Source: Cyanidiococcus yangmingshanensis (Eukaryota; Rhodophyta; Bangiophyceae; Cyanidiales; Cyanidiaceae). From it: a stretch of DNA of 64,000 nt. The notes under the pieces were generated by a model. It was not told the DNA's origin. It did not search any database and was given only the letters and a program-made list of their open reading frames with translations. Every line of letters starts with the position of its first letter. The stretch's first letter is position 1. Positions 10,441 to 21,653 of this stretch are shown piece by piece. The translations under genes and the position numbers were made by a program. The stretch lies in the NCBI GenBank assembly GCA_013995675.1, contig VWRR01000009.1, forward strand, positions 124,001 to 188,000. Reading direction: 5' to 3'.

Positions 10441-11420
10441 ATGGTTGTGCGTTTGCGCAGGAAACGCGTTCGTGAGCCATCCTTGAGCTCATCCCAAGGG
10501 GAATCCGACTCTGAAGAATCATCAGCATCCGCAATCGACTTGGTTCCGGGCGAATGGCTGCAGGCTGCTCGTTTGCTGCGTGTTCGCGTCGATGGGCCTT
10601 CTGGACGCGCGCGTTCGTTTGCAACAAGCGCTTCACCTAGTGTCCAGACTTCCGTATCCGACGAAATATGAAGCGTTTTGCAATGGCAATAGGGAGGCTG
10701 CCCAACTTCAGGCGGCGGCGTCGGCGACAGGAAGGGCACTCGTCGGGCAGTGGCTCTTGGCGGCGACCGAGTCGCCTGGGTATCTCGAGAATAGGGCTTT
10801 ACCGGACTTTGAGACGGCACTTGATCAGGCGCATCAGTCGCTACTTCGGCGCCGTCAAGAGGTGCTGGAACGCTGGCACCAGGAAGTTGAGCTGCATGGT
10901 CACGCGAGCCTCGGAGCCGACTCCGATACTCCTCTTCAAGCATTCAATCAGGGGTTGGAGAGCCATTTGCGACGTTTTCTCACCGAGCACACGAGTCGGG
11001 AACGTCTTCGGCGCGTCTTCCAAACGCGCAGGGATGGTTGTCAACCGATTGGTGGCGGAGCTGTTGCGACCGACTGTTCTCGAATGTACGATCCAGAGCA
11101 TTTCGACGATGCGGAACTTTTCTATCGCCTGATGCAGCAACGACTCGCCGACGCCAATTGGGACCGTCTACGATCCTCGACCCATGAGGCGCCTGTTTCA
11201 GTGGCAGCCTTGGTACGAAGCGGCACTTTGGATCCGACAACAGCCCTGGTCATAGAACGCGCTCGACATCGTCCTTCGCAAGTATGCACCGGAGGAGCGC
11301 CGCGCCAGTAAAGGGAGGCGCCTTCTCTACGCGCAGCGGGACCGCTTGGTGGGATTCATGGCACCGAGGCCCCTCTCTCAGGTGCGTCAGTTGCCTGGGC
11401 CCCTACCGATGGAGACCTGA
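10441..11420 (+). CDS. BFR2: AATF/BFR2 (TRAUB) ribosome-biogenesis protein, split across frames
   Basis: Three frames carry one protein of about 325 residues. The first (ATG 10441) has a basic start, an acidic Ser-rich stretch and the entry to the AATF helical domain. From about 10605 the next frame continues with LLDARVRLQQALHLVSRLP, the conserved leucine-zipper-like part, and later MYDPEHFDDAELFYRLMQQR, which opens the TRAUB domain. The third frame, from about 11255 to the TGA at 11418-11420, gives ASKGRRLLYAQRDRLVGFMA, the diagnostic TRAUB end. Both breaks equal one extra base; removing one G from GGG near 10606 restores the alignment. AATF/Bfr2 acts in the nucleolus in early 18S rRNA processing within the small-subunit processome. 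The protein is shorter than human AATF, mainly in its acidic N-terminus. Confidence 0.8.
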
Positions 11421-12421
11421 CGCTCGGTTCACGGTCGCGCGTGATGCACTGATGTAGAGGCGGACAGCCAAGACCGAGTCCATAGGATCTGCTCGGGTGA
11501 ATGGACTTGTTCGTTCCGCTGACCGCTAAATGCGAATGTTTCGGCGATACGCCTCGCTATCCGACGGATCTCTGTAACCAGCCTTTCCCGGTTACCGAAT
11601 CAGTTCAACGTACTAACCTTTTCCTGTCGCTCGTTCGCGACTTGAATTCATGTTACTGTGCCTTTGCACGTACGATGAAAGAAACCGCGCCAGTTACGCT
11701 CGCGTCGAATGAATTCAATGCTCGATCATGGTGGTTTCGTCGAGCTCAGATGCCGTGTGAAAGAACGGATACCCAAAACGAGTGTGCACATCAAATGCTG
11801 GCCGTCTCAAAAGCTCTGCATTTGGGGACCCGCATGCAGACTCAACATCGCTGAGGAGGAGGTCTTGGCGCGAGATTGTCGCGGACTGCTCTTGTCCCGT
11901 TCTGCACCGATGGATGGCGCGAAACGCCCACGGTGAGAAACCCAAAGGCCACCGCTAAGTAGAAACACTCCAGACGGGAATGCGAACGACTCCTCGTGCT
12001 CGCTCATGAGAACGCATTCCTAGCGGCTCTGGATCGGTGCTTACTCGATGCCAGGCATGGTGCCCGGTCGACGCGGTCCATCGTCCTCATCCTGCCTCGC
12101 GATTCAAGTAGTGAATGCATGGCAATCACGAAAGCGTCCGGTATCTTGAGCACTCATGACCAAGGCCGACGACGACTTGAAGGTAAGCATCATCGTCGGT
12201 CGGGGTGCCACAGCTTCCGTGCCTTCATCGCAGTTTGAAGTGCCGAGCGCTGCAAGACCCAATCTCCCGTCGAGTCTCTGCTCGGCCTGGTCGTTCGCCT
12301 ACCTGTTCCAGCCTGGGCCCCGACAACGTCAGCACCGCAACGAGAGCGACGGCGACGACGCGTCCCTACAAAGACGCTGCTTCTTTGACGAGTCTGAGAG
12401 CTCTGAGACAACCGGCCAAGT
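11421..12421. other. Intergenic, no gene recognised
   Basis: About 1 kb between AATF and PEX11. Several short open frames exist on both strands but none shows family motifs or convincing composition. It should contain the PEX11 promoter. Confidence 0.3.
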
Positions 12422-13334
12422 ATGGAGCAGCAGGTGCTGGCGCTCCAGAAGCTCCTCGCCACAACCGACGGTCGAGATAAGGTCTATCGACTGGTGCAGT
12501 TCGCCGCAAAGCTAACACGTGGTCCCTATACGACGCAGCTTGCCGAGGAGGCGGAAAAAGTTCCACTCCTGGTTCGTAAAGCGTTTACGCTGGAACTCAT
12601 TTTGGCGGACAGTCGCAAACTGTTTCGGCTGGCTCGAGGACTCAACATTCTGGTCAAGTACTGGGGTAACCGGCGGAGCGCTCCGAACAAGGCAGCACTA
12701 GTCAGTGCTGTCGACACGACTCCTCCAAGTCCTAGCCGATGCTAGTCTCTTCTGGTTTTTCGCTTTCGATCACGTTGTTTGGCTATATCGGTCGGGACTC
12801 TGGACGAGTCCTCTCGCCGGAAAAAGAGCGCTGTTCTGGACCCGTTGCGCTGGGCACTGTCTGTTCTTGGCCAGTTTCGTGTCGCTTCTCCTACACGGAT
12901 ACAAAGCGTGGAGTGTTTTGAAAACAAAGCTGCGTCTTCGCGGTCAGGGAAAGAAGGCTCAAGGCGCTTCACACTTGTCAGACGATGCTCCCAAAGCCGA
13001 ACATACCGCTGAGGAAGCAACGCAAATGCAAAAGATGCCTTTCGAAGGGCGAGCAGCGCTCTCTCGTGTCTTTCGTTACGGTTGTGACGTTGTTGTTGGT
13101 TTGAACATGGCTCGACCGGGTGAGTACTCGCAGACTCTGGTCGGTGCTGCTGGCGTCTTGTCCTCAGTGATCCAGATCGTTCAGATATGGCCTAGTGGAA
13201 GCGAAGGACCTCACGGTAGCGCGTCCGCCGTCGCTGCGGTGACCCCGACTGCCACTGACCACCAAGTTCGTGATGTGGTAACCTCTCGTCGCCTTCGTCG
13301 TCGTACTGGCACCAAAAGCATCCACCAATCATGA
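12422..13334 (+). CDS. PEX11: PEX11 peroxisome elongation factor, split across two frames
   Basis: From the ATG at 12422 the first frame gives LQKLLATTDGRDKVYRLVQF, the hallmark N-terminal amphipathic region of PEX11, then KAFTLELILADSRKLFRLAR. At about 12700-12720 the reading shifts by one base, and the next frame continues with DASLFWFFAFDHVVWLYRSG, the typical central PEX11 segment. It then runs through a hydrophobic stretch (GHCLFLASFVSLLL), a charged loop and the final membrane segment LVGAAGVLSSVIQIVQIW, with a short basic tail to 13334. The total of about 303 residues is near the usual family size plus a tail. PEX11 sits in the peroxisomal membrane and tubulates it before dynamin-driven fission. 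Family knowledge gives the role; the domains are directly readable. Confidence 0.88.
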
Positions 13335-13930
13335 TGCAAATCTCAGAGAGAGAGAGAGCTATTGCTGCTCAGCTGATCCCCTTTTGCTTCATGCTTTCGC
13401 ATGAGCGTTGGACACCTCTGCCGGACGAACGCAGCACCCGTGGATCCGATTCCATCCGCCTCTTGCGTTGTGTTCAGCGTCTCTGTTCCTTACCAAGACC
13501 GCCACCGAGGTCATCCGAAATCAAGCTGTACGCAGCCGTCTCTGCGTCGTCACCGTGGCGCTTTTTCCGATAACATGGCTGTTCGGCAGCACTTGCAACC
13601 GGACCAGAGGCTGATTCACTCGACGCAAATCCCTGTTCCTTCAGCGTCGGTGCCGCTAGGCGCGGAGGGTATCGGCTCCGCCACACGAACAGTTTCATGG
13701 ATCGCTCAGCGTTTATACTGACCCATGGCCATCTGGGTAAACCGGTCCAGATGGTCGCCCTACCGATGCGAATCGACACCACACCCGTACTCGAAGCCGT
13801 TTGAGCGAGTACCAGAACGATATCACAAGACGTCATTGGATGCGCTCCTCTGGAACGATCCTGTATCCGTCATGGATTCCTCGGGCACACAAACTGCGTC
13901 TCCATAGAATCGCTCGTCGAGGCCTCGCGT
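13335..13930. other. Convergent intergenic, weak coding candidate
   Basis: This lies between the 3' ends of PEX11 and CRTISO. A plus-strand frame from ATG 13697 reads protein-like for 35 residues (with HGHLGKPVQMVALPMRIDTT) and, after a one-base shift near 13800, another frame continues to 14001, overlapping the end of CRTISO. The family is unknown and it may be chance. Confidence 0.2.
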
Positions 13931-15994
13931 TCATGAACGAGCAGAGCCAGCCGCTCGAGATGAACGGAGTTGCTGTCGGCTCAGCCACTCTACCCGCTTG
14001 ACTGCGATCCAGTCAGCAATCCAGTCATCAATCGGTTTCGGGAGACGCTTTTCTAATCCCAAATCAACTGCAACCCGATGAGCGGCTGCAAAGCCACTGA
14101 ACGCAACGGCGTTCAAACCCTGGCCAGGGAATGTACTATCGCCGACACAGTACAGGCCGCGAAGAGCTGTTCGGTTGAACGGCATCGTCAACAGGCCCTG
14201 TAGGTAACGATTCGTCATTGGTCCATAGGTTCCGTCCTGTCGACCAAGAAAGCGTCGATGCGTTCGCGGTGTACCGACGTGGATCTCTTCGATACTGGCC
14301 GCTATTCCTGGAAAATGGGGTTCTAGACGCTCCAGTATGCGCGCTGCATAGCGCTGCTTCTGCCCTCGATAGGCTGATGGCGACAGACCTTGCCACTCCT
14401 CGATCCATGACGGTGTAAAGACGTGAAAAATATGACGCCCTGGCGGTGCGACACTCGGATCCAATACCGTGGGTATGGAGACAAAGAGTGTTCCCTGAGC
14501 GCCAGACGCAGTTTCCATATCCTCCCATCGTTCCAGAATGATGTGGTGGCAGTCGGCGAGATTCATTTCCTTGTCTTGTAGGGCCTCTTTTCGGACGCCC
14601 AGATGCAGCGAGAGAAAGGATGGCGCTTTGGTGTAGAGTTGCGACCACAATCGCTCCGTCGTCGGCACGAACGCAGCGTCTACCAAGGCGCGACGACGAG
14701 AACCATCTCTATCCACGATCTTTCCAGTCTCTGTTTCTTGCCGGAGTCTATTTGTCGTTTCTGGGACAAGCGTGTTGTGGTCACTCAAACCGAACGTATC
14801 CCATCGAGTGGCGTTGCTGATAATGGCCCTGGCATGGAAACGTCTCCCGTCGGCAAGTCGAACACCGACTGCTCGTCGTTGAGTCGGCTCAGCAGGGTCT
14901 TCTTCGACATCGATCTGAGTGACTCGAGCAGCATAGAGTACTTGGCATCCCTGAAACCGATGTTCAAGTGCGTTGGCGAGACGCTGAGCAATCTGACCAA
15001 CTCCCCCAACGGGATAGTTGACACCACCATAGTGTCGATCGCAGAAGACCATCCCTCCGTTGATCATGGGTGTGCGGTCAGCGGGCATCACCGACCAAAC
15101 ATAGCAGTCTATATCAATGAACCGGAGTAATATCTCATCACGAATATGTCGGCGAGCAATCGACCCGACATTGGTACCCAGATATCGAAGCAGCGTCAGA
15201 CAGGCGATTGGGTTCTGGCTGAAAACCCTCAACAGATAGCGTGGCTCCTCTAGAGAGCGCAGCTCTAAGGCGTTCAGAGCGTTGAAAACTTGCCAGCATT
15301 CCTTGTAGAAGCGTCGAATACCTTCCCTCTCGGTCGGGAAGCGGTCCATGAGCTCCTGAAGCCAACGTTCCTCGTCGCGATACACGCGCAGGTGCTGGAG
15401 CGCTCGCTCTGGCAGGTGGTAGTGAATCTGGACCGGATCAGGCACTGTTTCGAGACGCTCTCCTGCAGCGGCCAAGGCTTTGGTCAGTAAGTTGGTCGAG
15501 CCAGGACGCTCTCCGAGGCCAAAGATCATGGACGCCCCAACATCGAACACGTAGCGATCGCGTCGGAAGTAGCCAGCCGAACCCCCTGGAATCAAATAAC
15601 GCTCAAGCACGACCACTCGGGCCCCTTTCTCAGCAAGTTGTATTGCCGTGACCAGTCCACCGATACCAGAGCCGATAACGATCGCATCGTAGTGCGTTGG
15701 GTCTTCCTGCTCTGTCTCGCTGGCTGCTGAAGTCGGCACGGTCGAGTGCACGGCCTGAACCCGCCCCGGTCGACGCAACCCTGGCTGAACGCGACGACGT
15801 AATGGAGTCAGAGGAAACCATAGATGGTTGGGGCACCGACGTGAGCACCTCGAAGGCTTCCATCCTCGTTGGACGATGGGCGTCTGCCAGCTCGTTCCGC
15901 TGCGTACAGGCAACCCGAGAAAAGCACTCGCTCGACACCGGTCTCGGTATCGAGCGCCTATGGACTGCTGCTCACCCATGACAAGAACCCTCAT
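13931..15994 (-). CDS. CRTISO: Carotenoid isomerase (prolycopene isomerase)
   Basis: An uninterrupted frame of 687 residues runs from the ATG at 15994. The first 95 or so residues are Arg/Ser/Pro-rich, as expected of a plastid transit peptide. The FAD-binding Rossmann motif follows (HYDAIVIGSGIGGLVTAIQL, then the acidic VVVLERY), next PGGSAGYFRRDRYVFDVGAS, a long phytoene-desaturase-like substrate domain, and the C-terminal FAD motif GLYCVGDSTFPGQGLNAVAF. These match CRTISO of plants and CrtH of cyanobacteria, which convert tetra-cis-lycopene to all-trans-lycopene in the plastid; I separate it from phytoene desaturases by these family-specific stretches. A downstream ATG at 15979 is possible. 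The upstream region is shared divergently with the YJU2-like gene. Confidence 0.92.
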   Translation of the reverse strand: MRVLVMGEQQSIGARYRDRCRASAFLGLPVRSGTSWQTPIVQRGWKPSRCSRRCPNHLWFPLTPLRRRVQPGLRRPGRVQAVHSTVPTSAASETEQEDPTHYDAIVIGSGIGGLVTAIQLAEKGARVVVLERYLIPGGSAGYFRRDRYVFDVGASMIFGLGERPGSTNLLTKALAAAGERLETVPDPVQIHYHLPERALQHLRVYRDEERWLQELMDRFPTEREGIRRFYKECWQVFNALNALELRSLEEPRYLLRVFSQNPIACLTLLRYLGTNVGSIARRHIRDEILLRFIDIDCYVWSVMPADRTPMINGGMVFCDRHYGGVNYPVGGVGQIAQRLANALEHRFQGCQVLYAARVTQIDVEEDPAEPTQRRAVGVRLADGRRFHARAIISNATRWDTFGLSDHNTLVPETTNRLRQETETGKIVDRDGSRRRALVDAAFVPTTERLWSQLYTKAPSFLSLHLGVRKEALQDKEMNLADCHHIILERWEDMETASGAQGTLFVSIPTVLDPSVAPPGRHIFHVFTPSWIEEWQGLSPSAYRGQKQRYAARILERLEPHFPGIAASIEEIHVGTPRTHRRFLGRQDGTYGPMTNRYLQGLLTMPFNRTALRGLYCVGDSTFPGQGLNAVAFSGFAAAHRVAVDLGLEKRLPKPIDDWIADWIAVKRVEWLSRQQLRSSRAAGSARS

Positions 15995-16875
15995 CACCTA
16001 AAAGCTCCCTATGGCGGTCTTTCTGACCAGCAGACGATGGTGAACGGTTGCAGCCGTTTTCAGTCGAGCGACGAAGCGCCCTTACTCGTCCGACTGCCGG
16101 AAGGAACGGGTGCTGCTTTTGGTCCGTCCACCAAGGCCAGTTCCAGAGGTCGTTGTATGGAGTGCTTTATGGTTCAAAATGCTTCGCTTATAGCGAGACG
16201 ATCGCAGAATACATAGATCATCGAGGAGTGTAGTATGTATGACCCGCCTGTTGACAGCGCACGCCGTCTCCTCTGATCGACACAAGAGTCGTCGTTTGGT
16301 TGGAGCCTGCAACCAGTGTGAAGGAGGTCTCGCTTCCTCTCTGAAAAAGGAGCCTTGGTTCAAACGAGTTTCTTTTCATCGGAAGACAGAATATGCGACC
16401 CATCCTTGATTCCAAGTGCTGGCTTCGTACTCGAGACGACCAAGTTGCTCCTACGCTCACGATTCGGAACGTTTGCGTGAGCAACCGCCACGTCCGATTC
16501 TGCAAACATCTAGGTTCACAGCATCCTCTCTTATATAGTCTCGACGTGTCAAACCTCGGAAACAAAACATCATCCAATAGGGAGTCACGTGAAAGAGGGC
16601 GAATGGACGAAGCGTCCCAGTCAACGTCCAAGCGCAGCGTTGTTTCTTCGACAGGCGCTTCGGGTTGCCGAGTACTGCAACGCTTGCGCTCTGCGGTGAG
16701 ACAGTCCCAAGTCCAGGACAAGTGTAACGCAATCGCCAGTGAAGGAGTCTGTCACGCATAAACCCTTTTTGGAGCGGTTCGGTAGCTTCCCAACATCGAT
16801 GAAGCCACGCCACGTCGATCAAGAGACGTCCAACAGGTTGTCTCTAAGCAGTCGTTTCAGGGAAGACGGTCCTCG
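15995..16875. other. Divergent intergenic CRTISO / YJU2
   Basis: This 880-base stretch should contain both promoters. At about 16600-16860 the plus strand has short Cys-bearing segments in changing frames (from ATG 16603, containing DKCNAIASEGVCHA) that might be a small gene or an upstream part of the YJU2-like gene. I could not assign a family. Confidence 0.25.
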
Positions 16876-17464
16876 ATGCCAAAAGCTTCGCTGCGACAGA
16901 AGCGACTGGTGTTACCATTGACCCTTCAGTGCAGACAGTGTCAGACGTATATTCAACGTGGAAAAAAGTTCACGGCGAAGCGAGAACAGGTTCGTGGAGA
17001 ACGAACGACTAACCAGCGCAGTTACTGGCGGTACACTTGTACACTGTCCCGGCTGTGGAGTCAAGTTCGCGTTACGTCCTCGAGACGACGCCTCTCGATA
17101 TGGTCTGGAGAGCGTCGAGCCACCGACATCACCACCCGTTCGTCTTGTCGGCGCCCTTGATGATGATGGTGGTGGTCCCGCGAACTGTACAACCGACGCG
17201 CTGGATACGTTAGAGACAGCGATTGCTGCCTTTATCGACGAGACGGAAACATTGGGCAGCGCTGGCGCCCTCGAAACGTCTTCAGGAGATGCTCGAGCGC
17301 ATGAAAGTACTGCGGAGCAACGCCATGAGCGTGTCAACAGACCAGCGACGACGCTTTCGACAGAGGCCGACCATCACCTATCGTTCTTGGACCCATTCCT
17401 TGTCGCAGTGGAGCCGATATTCGATGAGGAGCCTCTCTGGCTGCCGAAACGTCGACGAAACTGA
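16876..17464 (+). CDS. YJU2/CWC16-family splicing factor, split across two frames
   Basis: From ATG 16876 the first frame reads LTLQCRQCQTYIQRGKKFTA KREQV, the CxxC and basic motif typical of YJU2/CWC16 (CCDC94/CCDC130) proteins. Near 17035-17045 the frame shifts by one base and continues with VHCPGCGVKFALRPRDD, the second CxxC half of the zinc site, then SRYGLESVEPP, matching the conserved stretch after it. Removing one T from the TT before GTACAC joins the halves cleanly. The C-terminal 130 residues are acidic, with a basic end (PKRRRN). Yju2 is recruited through the Prp19 complex and aids the first splicing step, which fits an organism known to keep a few introns. The N-terminus looks shorter than usual, so the start may lie upstream. 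Confidence 0.75.
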
Positions 17465-17951
17465 TCCAGAACATCACTGCTCTACCTGGAAGATGTTGGC
17501 ACAGATTCCACAAGAGAACGAGCACTGATAGGGAAATGCCTTGGGAAGATTGAAAGTCGCTCGATCTGTGTATGCCAAACCATGCTGAAGATGAACAGGC
17601 AAGTTCAGCGACGAGGCGTGCGAGTCCCGGCCCTGTGACTCGACACTGTCCACCGCAAAGAGCGATGCAACTGGGTAGACAAACCGACGAATCAACCGTA
17701 CGACAGTTGCTAAAGGAGTGTTCGAGAGCCGCACACCCGCTCTATCAGGCTGCTCGTCATGACTTGTTCGCCTTGCATCTTTTGCTGAGACTAGTCCACT
17801 GAATACGAAATCATTCAGGAACGTGGCGACGCCTTGTACGCATCCAAGTGTCTGGAGCCATGTCCATTGCTGCCTTGAGCGTGATCATCCTTTTGGAGAG
17901 TAGCACCGCTATTTCAAGTCATACAAGGCCCACGGGGATATCAAGTGCGTC
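17465..17951. other. Convergent intergenic
   Basis: This lies between the ends of the YJU2-like gene and the hydrolase. A short plus-strand frame (17572-17802, 76 residues, C-terminus Leu-rich) is visible, but nothing supports it as a gene. Confidence 0.25.
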
Positions 17952-18872
17952 TCATGGCTCGCCAAAGACCCCAGGTTGGATGAGTCTGGATCCTGTGACC
18001 GGCGCAGCAGTAGCAAGTTCGAGCCCAAACATGGCATCATCACCTTGAGCGAGCAGAAACTGAGCAGTCGCTTCGAGCACTGCAGGTGCATACAACAACA
18101 TGTGGTGCGGCAGACGTACTCGCAAACGCCAGTGTCGGCTTGGTAACCAGGTCTCATGTACACCGATAACACCATCACTGGGAGCAGTGTCCAAGAAACG
18201 ACCGGCAGCGTCACGACCATGAGGTGAGCCGGACGTTGCGCTCCTCGCTGTACTCGACCTGGTGATCAGTGGGTTCAATCGACCCATATCACCCGCAATC
18301 ACCAAGACTGGCATCGTCTCAGGCATACCACCTCGTTGGAGAAACCATTCGGGGGGCATGTCCAGCAGTTGTCTCCCTGCTGCGGGTCCGAGCACTCGTC
18401 GAGCAAGCTGTTCCAAGAACCGATAGGGCATCCGACCTTGAGCGTCTCGGTGACGGAGTGCTCGCGCTAGTGACGCTCCTGCAAACGGTGGTCCCAGGCA
18501 AACCGCTCGTCCCACCCGAGCAATCTCTGGTGTCAAGTGTGTCGTGTGCCAAGCTGCACCCGTGAGCGCCTCTCGAAGCAAGACGCCTCCGAACGAGTGG
18601 GTCACAAACGAGATCGAAGACGTTCTTTCTGGCAACGACGAAGCGTTCAGCGATTTGCTTGCCAGCGAAGCCAAAAACTCGGCTAGATGAAGTCCGTGTT
18701 CCTCAAGCGTATACTTGCGAGCAGCATAGGCATAGTTGTAGACTAGGAAGCCGCAACGTTTCAGCGTGCTAGCGAGCGGATAGAGCTGCCAGCGAAACCC
18801 ACCAAACCCGTGAATACAGACAACCATCCGAGACGGCTGCGCTGCCAACGGATGAAAACCACTTAATGACAT
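17952..18872 (-). CDS. Alpha/beta-hydrolase, lipase/esterase-like
   Basis: The 306-residue frame starts at ATG 18872. The start of an alpha/beta-hydrolase fold is visible: MVVCIHGFGGFRWQLYPLA carries the HGFGG oxyanion-hole motif after the first strand. Residues around ISFVTHSFGGVLLREAL form the nucleophile elbow with the presumed catalytic Ser in THSFGG. A likely acid lies in the VLVIAGDMG strand region and a His near HETW or HHML. The nearest recognisable group is the triacylglycerol lipase/PGAP1-like class of plants and cyanobacteria. No clear signal peptide or membrane segment is seen. The substrate cannot be told from sequence. It diverges from RNASEH2C, with only 187 bases between the two starts, so they probably share promoter space. 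Confidence 0.75.
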   Translation of the reverse strand: MSLSGFHPLAAQPSRMVVCIHGFGGFRWQLYPLASTLKRCGFLVYNYAYAARKYTLEEHGLHLAEFLASLASKSLNASSLPERTSSISFVTHSFGGVLLREALTGAAWHTTHLTPEIARVGRAVCLGPPFAGASLARALRHRDAQGRMPYRFLEQLARRVLGPAAGRQLLDMPPEWFLQRGGMPETMPVLVIAGDMGRLNPLITRSSTARSATSGSPHGRDAAGRFLDTAPSDGVIGVHETWLPSRHWRLRVRLPHHMLLYAPAVLEATAQFLLAQGDDAMFGLELATAAPVTGSRLIQPGVFGEP

Positions 18873-19059
18873 GAATCAGACAAGCACTTGGATGAGTGTC
18901 GTGCAGAGGTCGCCTCTGGTTCCTGTAAAACGCTCTCTTCTCCAGCGAGTCGTCTCCAGGCCAACGGAAGGCGCGTCTTGCTGCAAGCCGCGCGTTGCAA
19001 CCTTGACTTGAGTCACGAGGATACTCCTCTGAATAAACGACTTTGTCCGACGATCAATT

Positions 19060-19584
19060 ATGGTCAAGGCGGGTCTCTACCACTTGCCGTGCACCGTGGC
19101 TTATGATGGCCCTGTTGGTGCCCGCTCGCTCGCCTACTGGGTCGTACGAGCCACAGCCGCGGACACGCAGCGTCAAGCTGATGCGGAAAGGACCGAATGG
19201 GAGGCCTCTTTCCGAGGTCGACGTCTCTGTGGGCAACAGTTCTCGTTGGAGGCGAGAGCCAACTCAGAGACAGTGACGACATCGAGTGTTCGTCCCCAGT
19301 TCGTGGTGGTTGGACCCGCTGTTCAGCCTGACGCCGAGGGCTGGCAGCCGCTGACCGTCATCGATGCCACCAGTACTGCAACCTTTTTTGGTTGGGATGA
19401 CCAAAGTCGTCAAGGAATGGCACTGGATCAGGTCTTGCAGCGTTGGGAGGCGCTGGCGGCACTGGCCGCTCCGACTGAAGCCGAGAAAGCATTCGAGGCT
19501 GCACTGCAATCGGGCGTCAGGGCGACTCCGACGCGTCTACTGGCCTATTGTAGGACGCTGGAGCAAAGCACTGCTCCTGCTTAA
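19060..19584 (+). CDS. RNASEH2C: Ribonuclease H2 subunit C
   Basis: This 174-residue protein starts at ATG 19060. It opens with YHLPCTVAYDGPVGARSLAYW, matching the LPC-x-(I/V)-x-YDGP start of RNase H2 subunit C (yeast Rnh203), and continues with WEASFRGRRLCGQQFSLE, the conserved SFRGR-x-L-x-G core. The size suits the family. RNase H2C forms a heterodimer with subunit B that supports the catalytic subunit A in removing ribonucleotides from nuclear DNA and RNA:DNA hybrids. The C-terminal half is less conserved, with the motif TATFFGWDD, and ends in a helical tail. The frame is intact. Confidence 0.8.
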   Translation: MVKAGLYHLPCTVAYDGPVGARSLAYWVVRATAADTQRQADAERTEWEASFRGRRLCGQQFSLEARANSETVTTSSVRPQFVVVGPAVQPDAEGWQPLTVIDATSTATFFGWDDQSRQGMALDQVLQRWEALAALAAPTEAEKAFEAALQSGVRATPTRLLAYCRTLEQSTAPA

Positions 19585-19683
19585 CCGATGATGGAATTCC
19601 TCACAAGATGATGCGGCTGAGGCTACATTCATCGACAAGGATATGTACTGGTGGTCGTCGAAACTGCCTGCGAAATCATCGGT

Positions 19684-21653
19684 TTACACGAGCGCTGCGG
19701 TGATGCTGGTAGACTCGGCACGAATGACCCTAACCGCTTGTTCCAACCTGAGATACTGTTCGACATCGGTGATCCAGTCTCGACAGAGACGCGATACGAG
19801 CGAGTCTGCCGGGATCTGCTGAAGATGCTCAAGCGCTTGACCAAGATCACCCCGCTCAACACAGAATCGCGCCCAAAGCAACCGCTGCTCTGTGGTGAAG
19901 GCCATCTTTTGGTCCTCTTCAGTCGCGTTGCATGCATTTGATGCCATCTGTGCCGTGAATACACCATCCAAGTTCTCCTCAAGTCGACTGGTCTTAAGCC
20001 AGGCAGCTAGTCGGGCCAGCCAATAGCCCCATACACCCGAGGTGTCCTGGCATCAGTGCTGCCACACGACCAGATGGGAAGACCTGATGAAGGAAGCGCT
20101 CCTGCAGCGACGCTGCAGTCGTAACACCACGCGCTGCTATGGATGGACTCAAGCACGTGAGTACATGCTGCACGAGCGCTGCCGAGCGAACCCAGCCTGT
20201 CATCGCTGCCTGCTCCGTTCCAGAATAGTTCTCCAGGGATGTCCATGCCTCCTTGACTGGCCGCAAGCTCCGTTGCAAAAGGCTCTCCCCGTGTCAGTCG
20301 TTCCCCGAGTGCCTGCCACAGCAGCGCTGTACGGTGTGCCCAGTGCGTATACTGCTTGTAGGCACGATCGCGAAGAGCACGGGCTTCAACCCGCTCAAGC
20401 AGCAACTGTAGTTCGAGTAGTCGGTCCATCTGCTCTCTCTTCAGGACGAGTCGTTGGGCGTCGAGCTCATCTGCAGTTGTTGACGTAAAGATGATTCGTG
20501 TTCATTCCAGGCTCGTTGAAACAGAGCTCGCATTTCTGCTCGCACGTTCGGTTCCAGTTCTCGTCGCAAGAGCATCTGTAACCGCTGTAAATAGCGCTCG
20601 AGGTCCTGGCGGAAGGTTTGTTCTTGTTCGAGCAACTTTAGCGCTACCTTGCGTCGCTTTTCCGTGTCGTCGACAGGCCGTTCCGCAGTTGTCGCTGGAG
20701 TTGTTGTGGCCTCCAGTGGTTCGATTAGATCCCGAATACGTAGCGCTTCCAGCACGACCAAAGTACCAAGCTGCTCAGCAAGGGCACGAATCTCAGCGGA
20801 TGATGTGGCTCGATGCTCCTCAGTTGTCGCGACACCTGAAGATGACCGAACTGGAGCAGTCGACGGATCTACTTCCAAAGGCTCCGTGGACAACGCATTC
20901 CTGCCTGGGCGAGTCTCCTCGTTGGTTGGTGACTCGTCCACGACAAGCGTTTCAGCGAGTGATGCTTCATCTTTGCGAAGCTGAGGACTGATGTGGCTGC
21001 ATCCTGAATAGGCGTGGTTGTCTCCGAGTCGATCTTCTCGGCGATACTGCCGACGGGCAGCGGAGACGACGACTGCTCTTCAGTGCGCGGACCCTCGTGG
21101 ACAGGTTCTTCGGGCGTTTGAATGAGCGCTTCATTCAAACTTGTTGATGACGCTGGCAGCTTGTTCAGCGGCGGTTCAGGGTCAGGAGGCATCTCCTGTT
21201 GGTCTGCGCCGCGGCAGCGACTGCTCGCTGTGTGCCAACTGATGCACTTTCTACCTCTTTGACATGATTTTCGGGTGTCTTATACTGACGCCCCGTCAAC
21301 TGACTGAGCCATCGGGTTGAACCGGGAAGCACGCGTTCGACTTGCGCCCGAAACGTTGCATCGCGGTGCATCTCGATGAGGACGCCACCCAAGCCCAAGG
21401 ACGGAACTATGAGCCCTGCGTACCACAACCAAGCGCGTTGATTGAGCGGTGTTGTCGAGGACCGTCCCTCTCTCGTAGATGCTTCCGTGCCTTGCGAGCG
21501 GGTCGACTGTTCGGGAGAAGCAGCGCTTGAGAAGCGCACCGAACGAAGTCGGCAAGGACTACTCGCTAGTTGGCCACCTCGCTTTCTTTGAAGAGCGAAC
21601 CAACTGGGTCGCAGCATGACGCGAATCCACACCCGTCGCAGTGTTTCACTCAT
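19684..21653 (-). CDS. MIC60: MIC60/mitofilin, MICOS core subunit, split across several frames
   Basis: One gene of roughly 650 residues is spread over several frames. The ATG at 21653 begins an Arg/Ser-rich mitochondrial presequence, followed by the single membrane segment WYAGLIVPSLGLGGVLI. After about 21190-21220 an acidic linker continues in another frame, then a long coiled coil (KLLEQEQTFRQDLERYLQRL, and MDRLLELQLLLERVEARALR in a third frame after about 20465). The mitofilin end is clear: RGVTTAASLQERFLHQVFPS, SGRVAALMPG, and finally VERGDLGQALEHLQQIPADS with WITDVEQYLRLEQAVRV. MIC60 is anchored in the inner mitochondrial membrane and shapes crista junctions. The first breaks are of the minus-one type and a later one at about 20030 is plus-one. 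Architecture and order are exactly as in the family. Confidence 0.82.

Noticed and set aside
10290-10943. Minus-strand 217-codon ORF over AATF
   Set aside because: It is antisense to the AATF N-terminal region, whose family motifs are on the plus strand.
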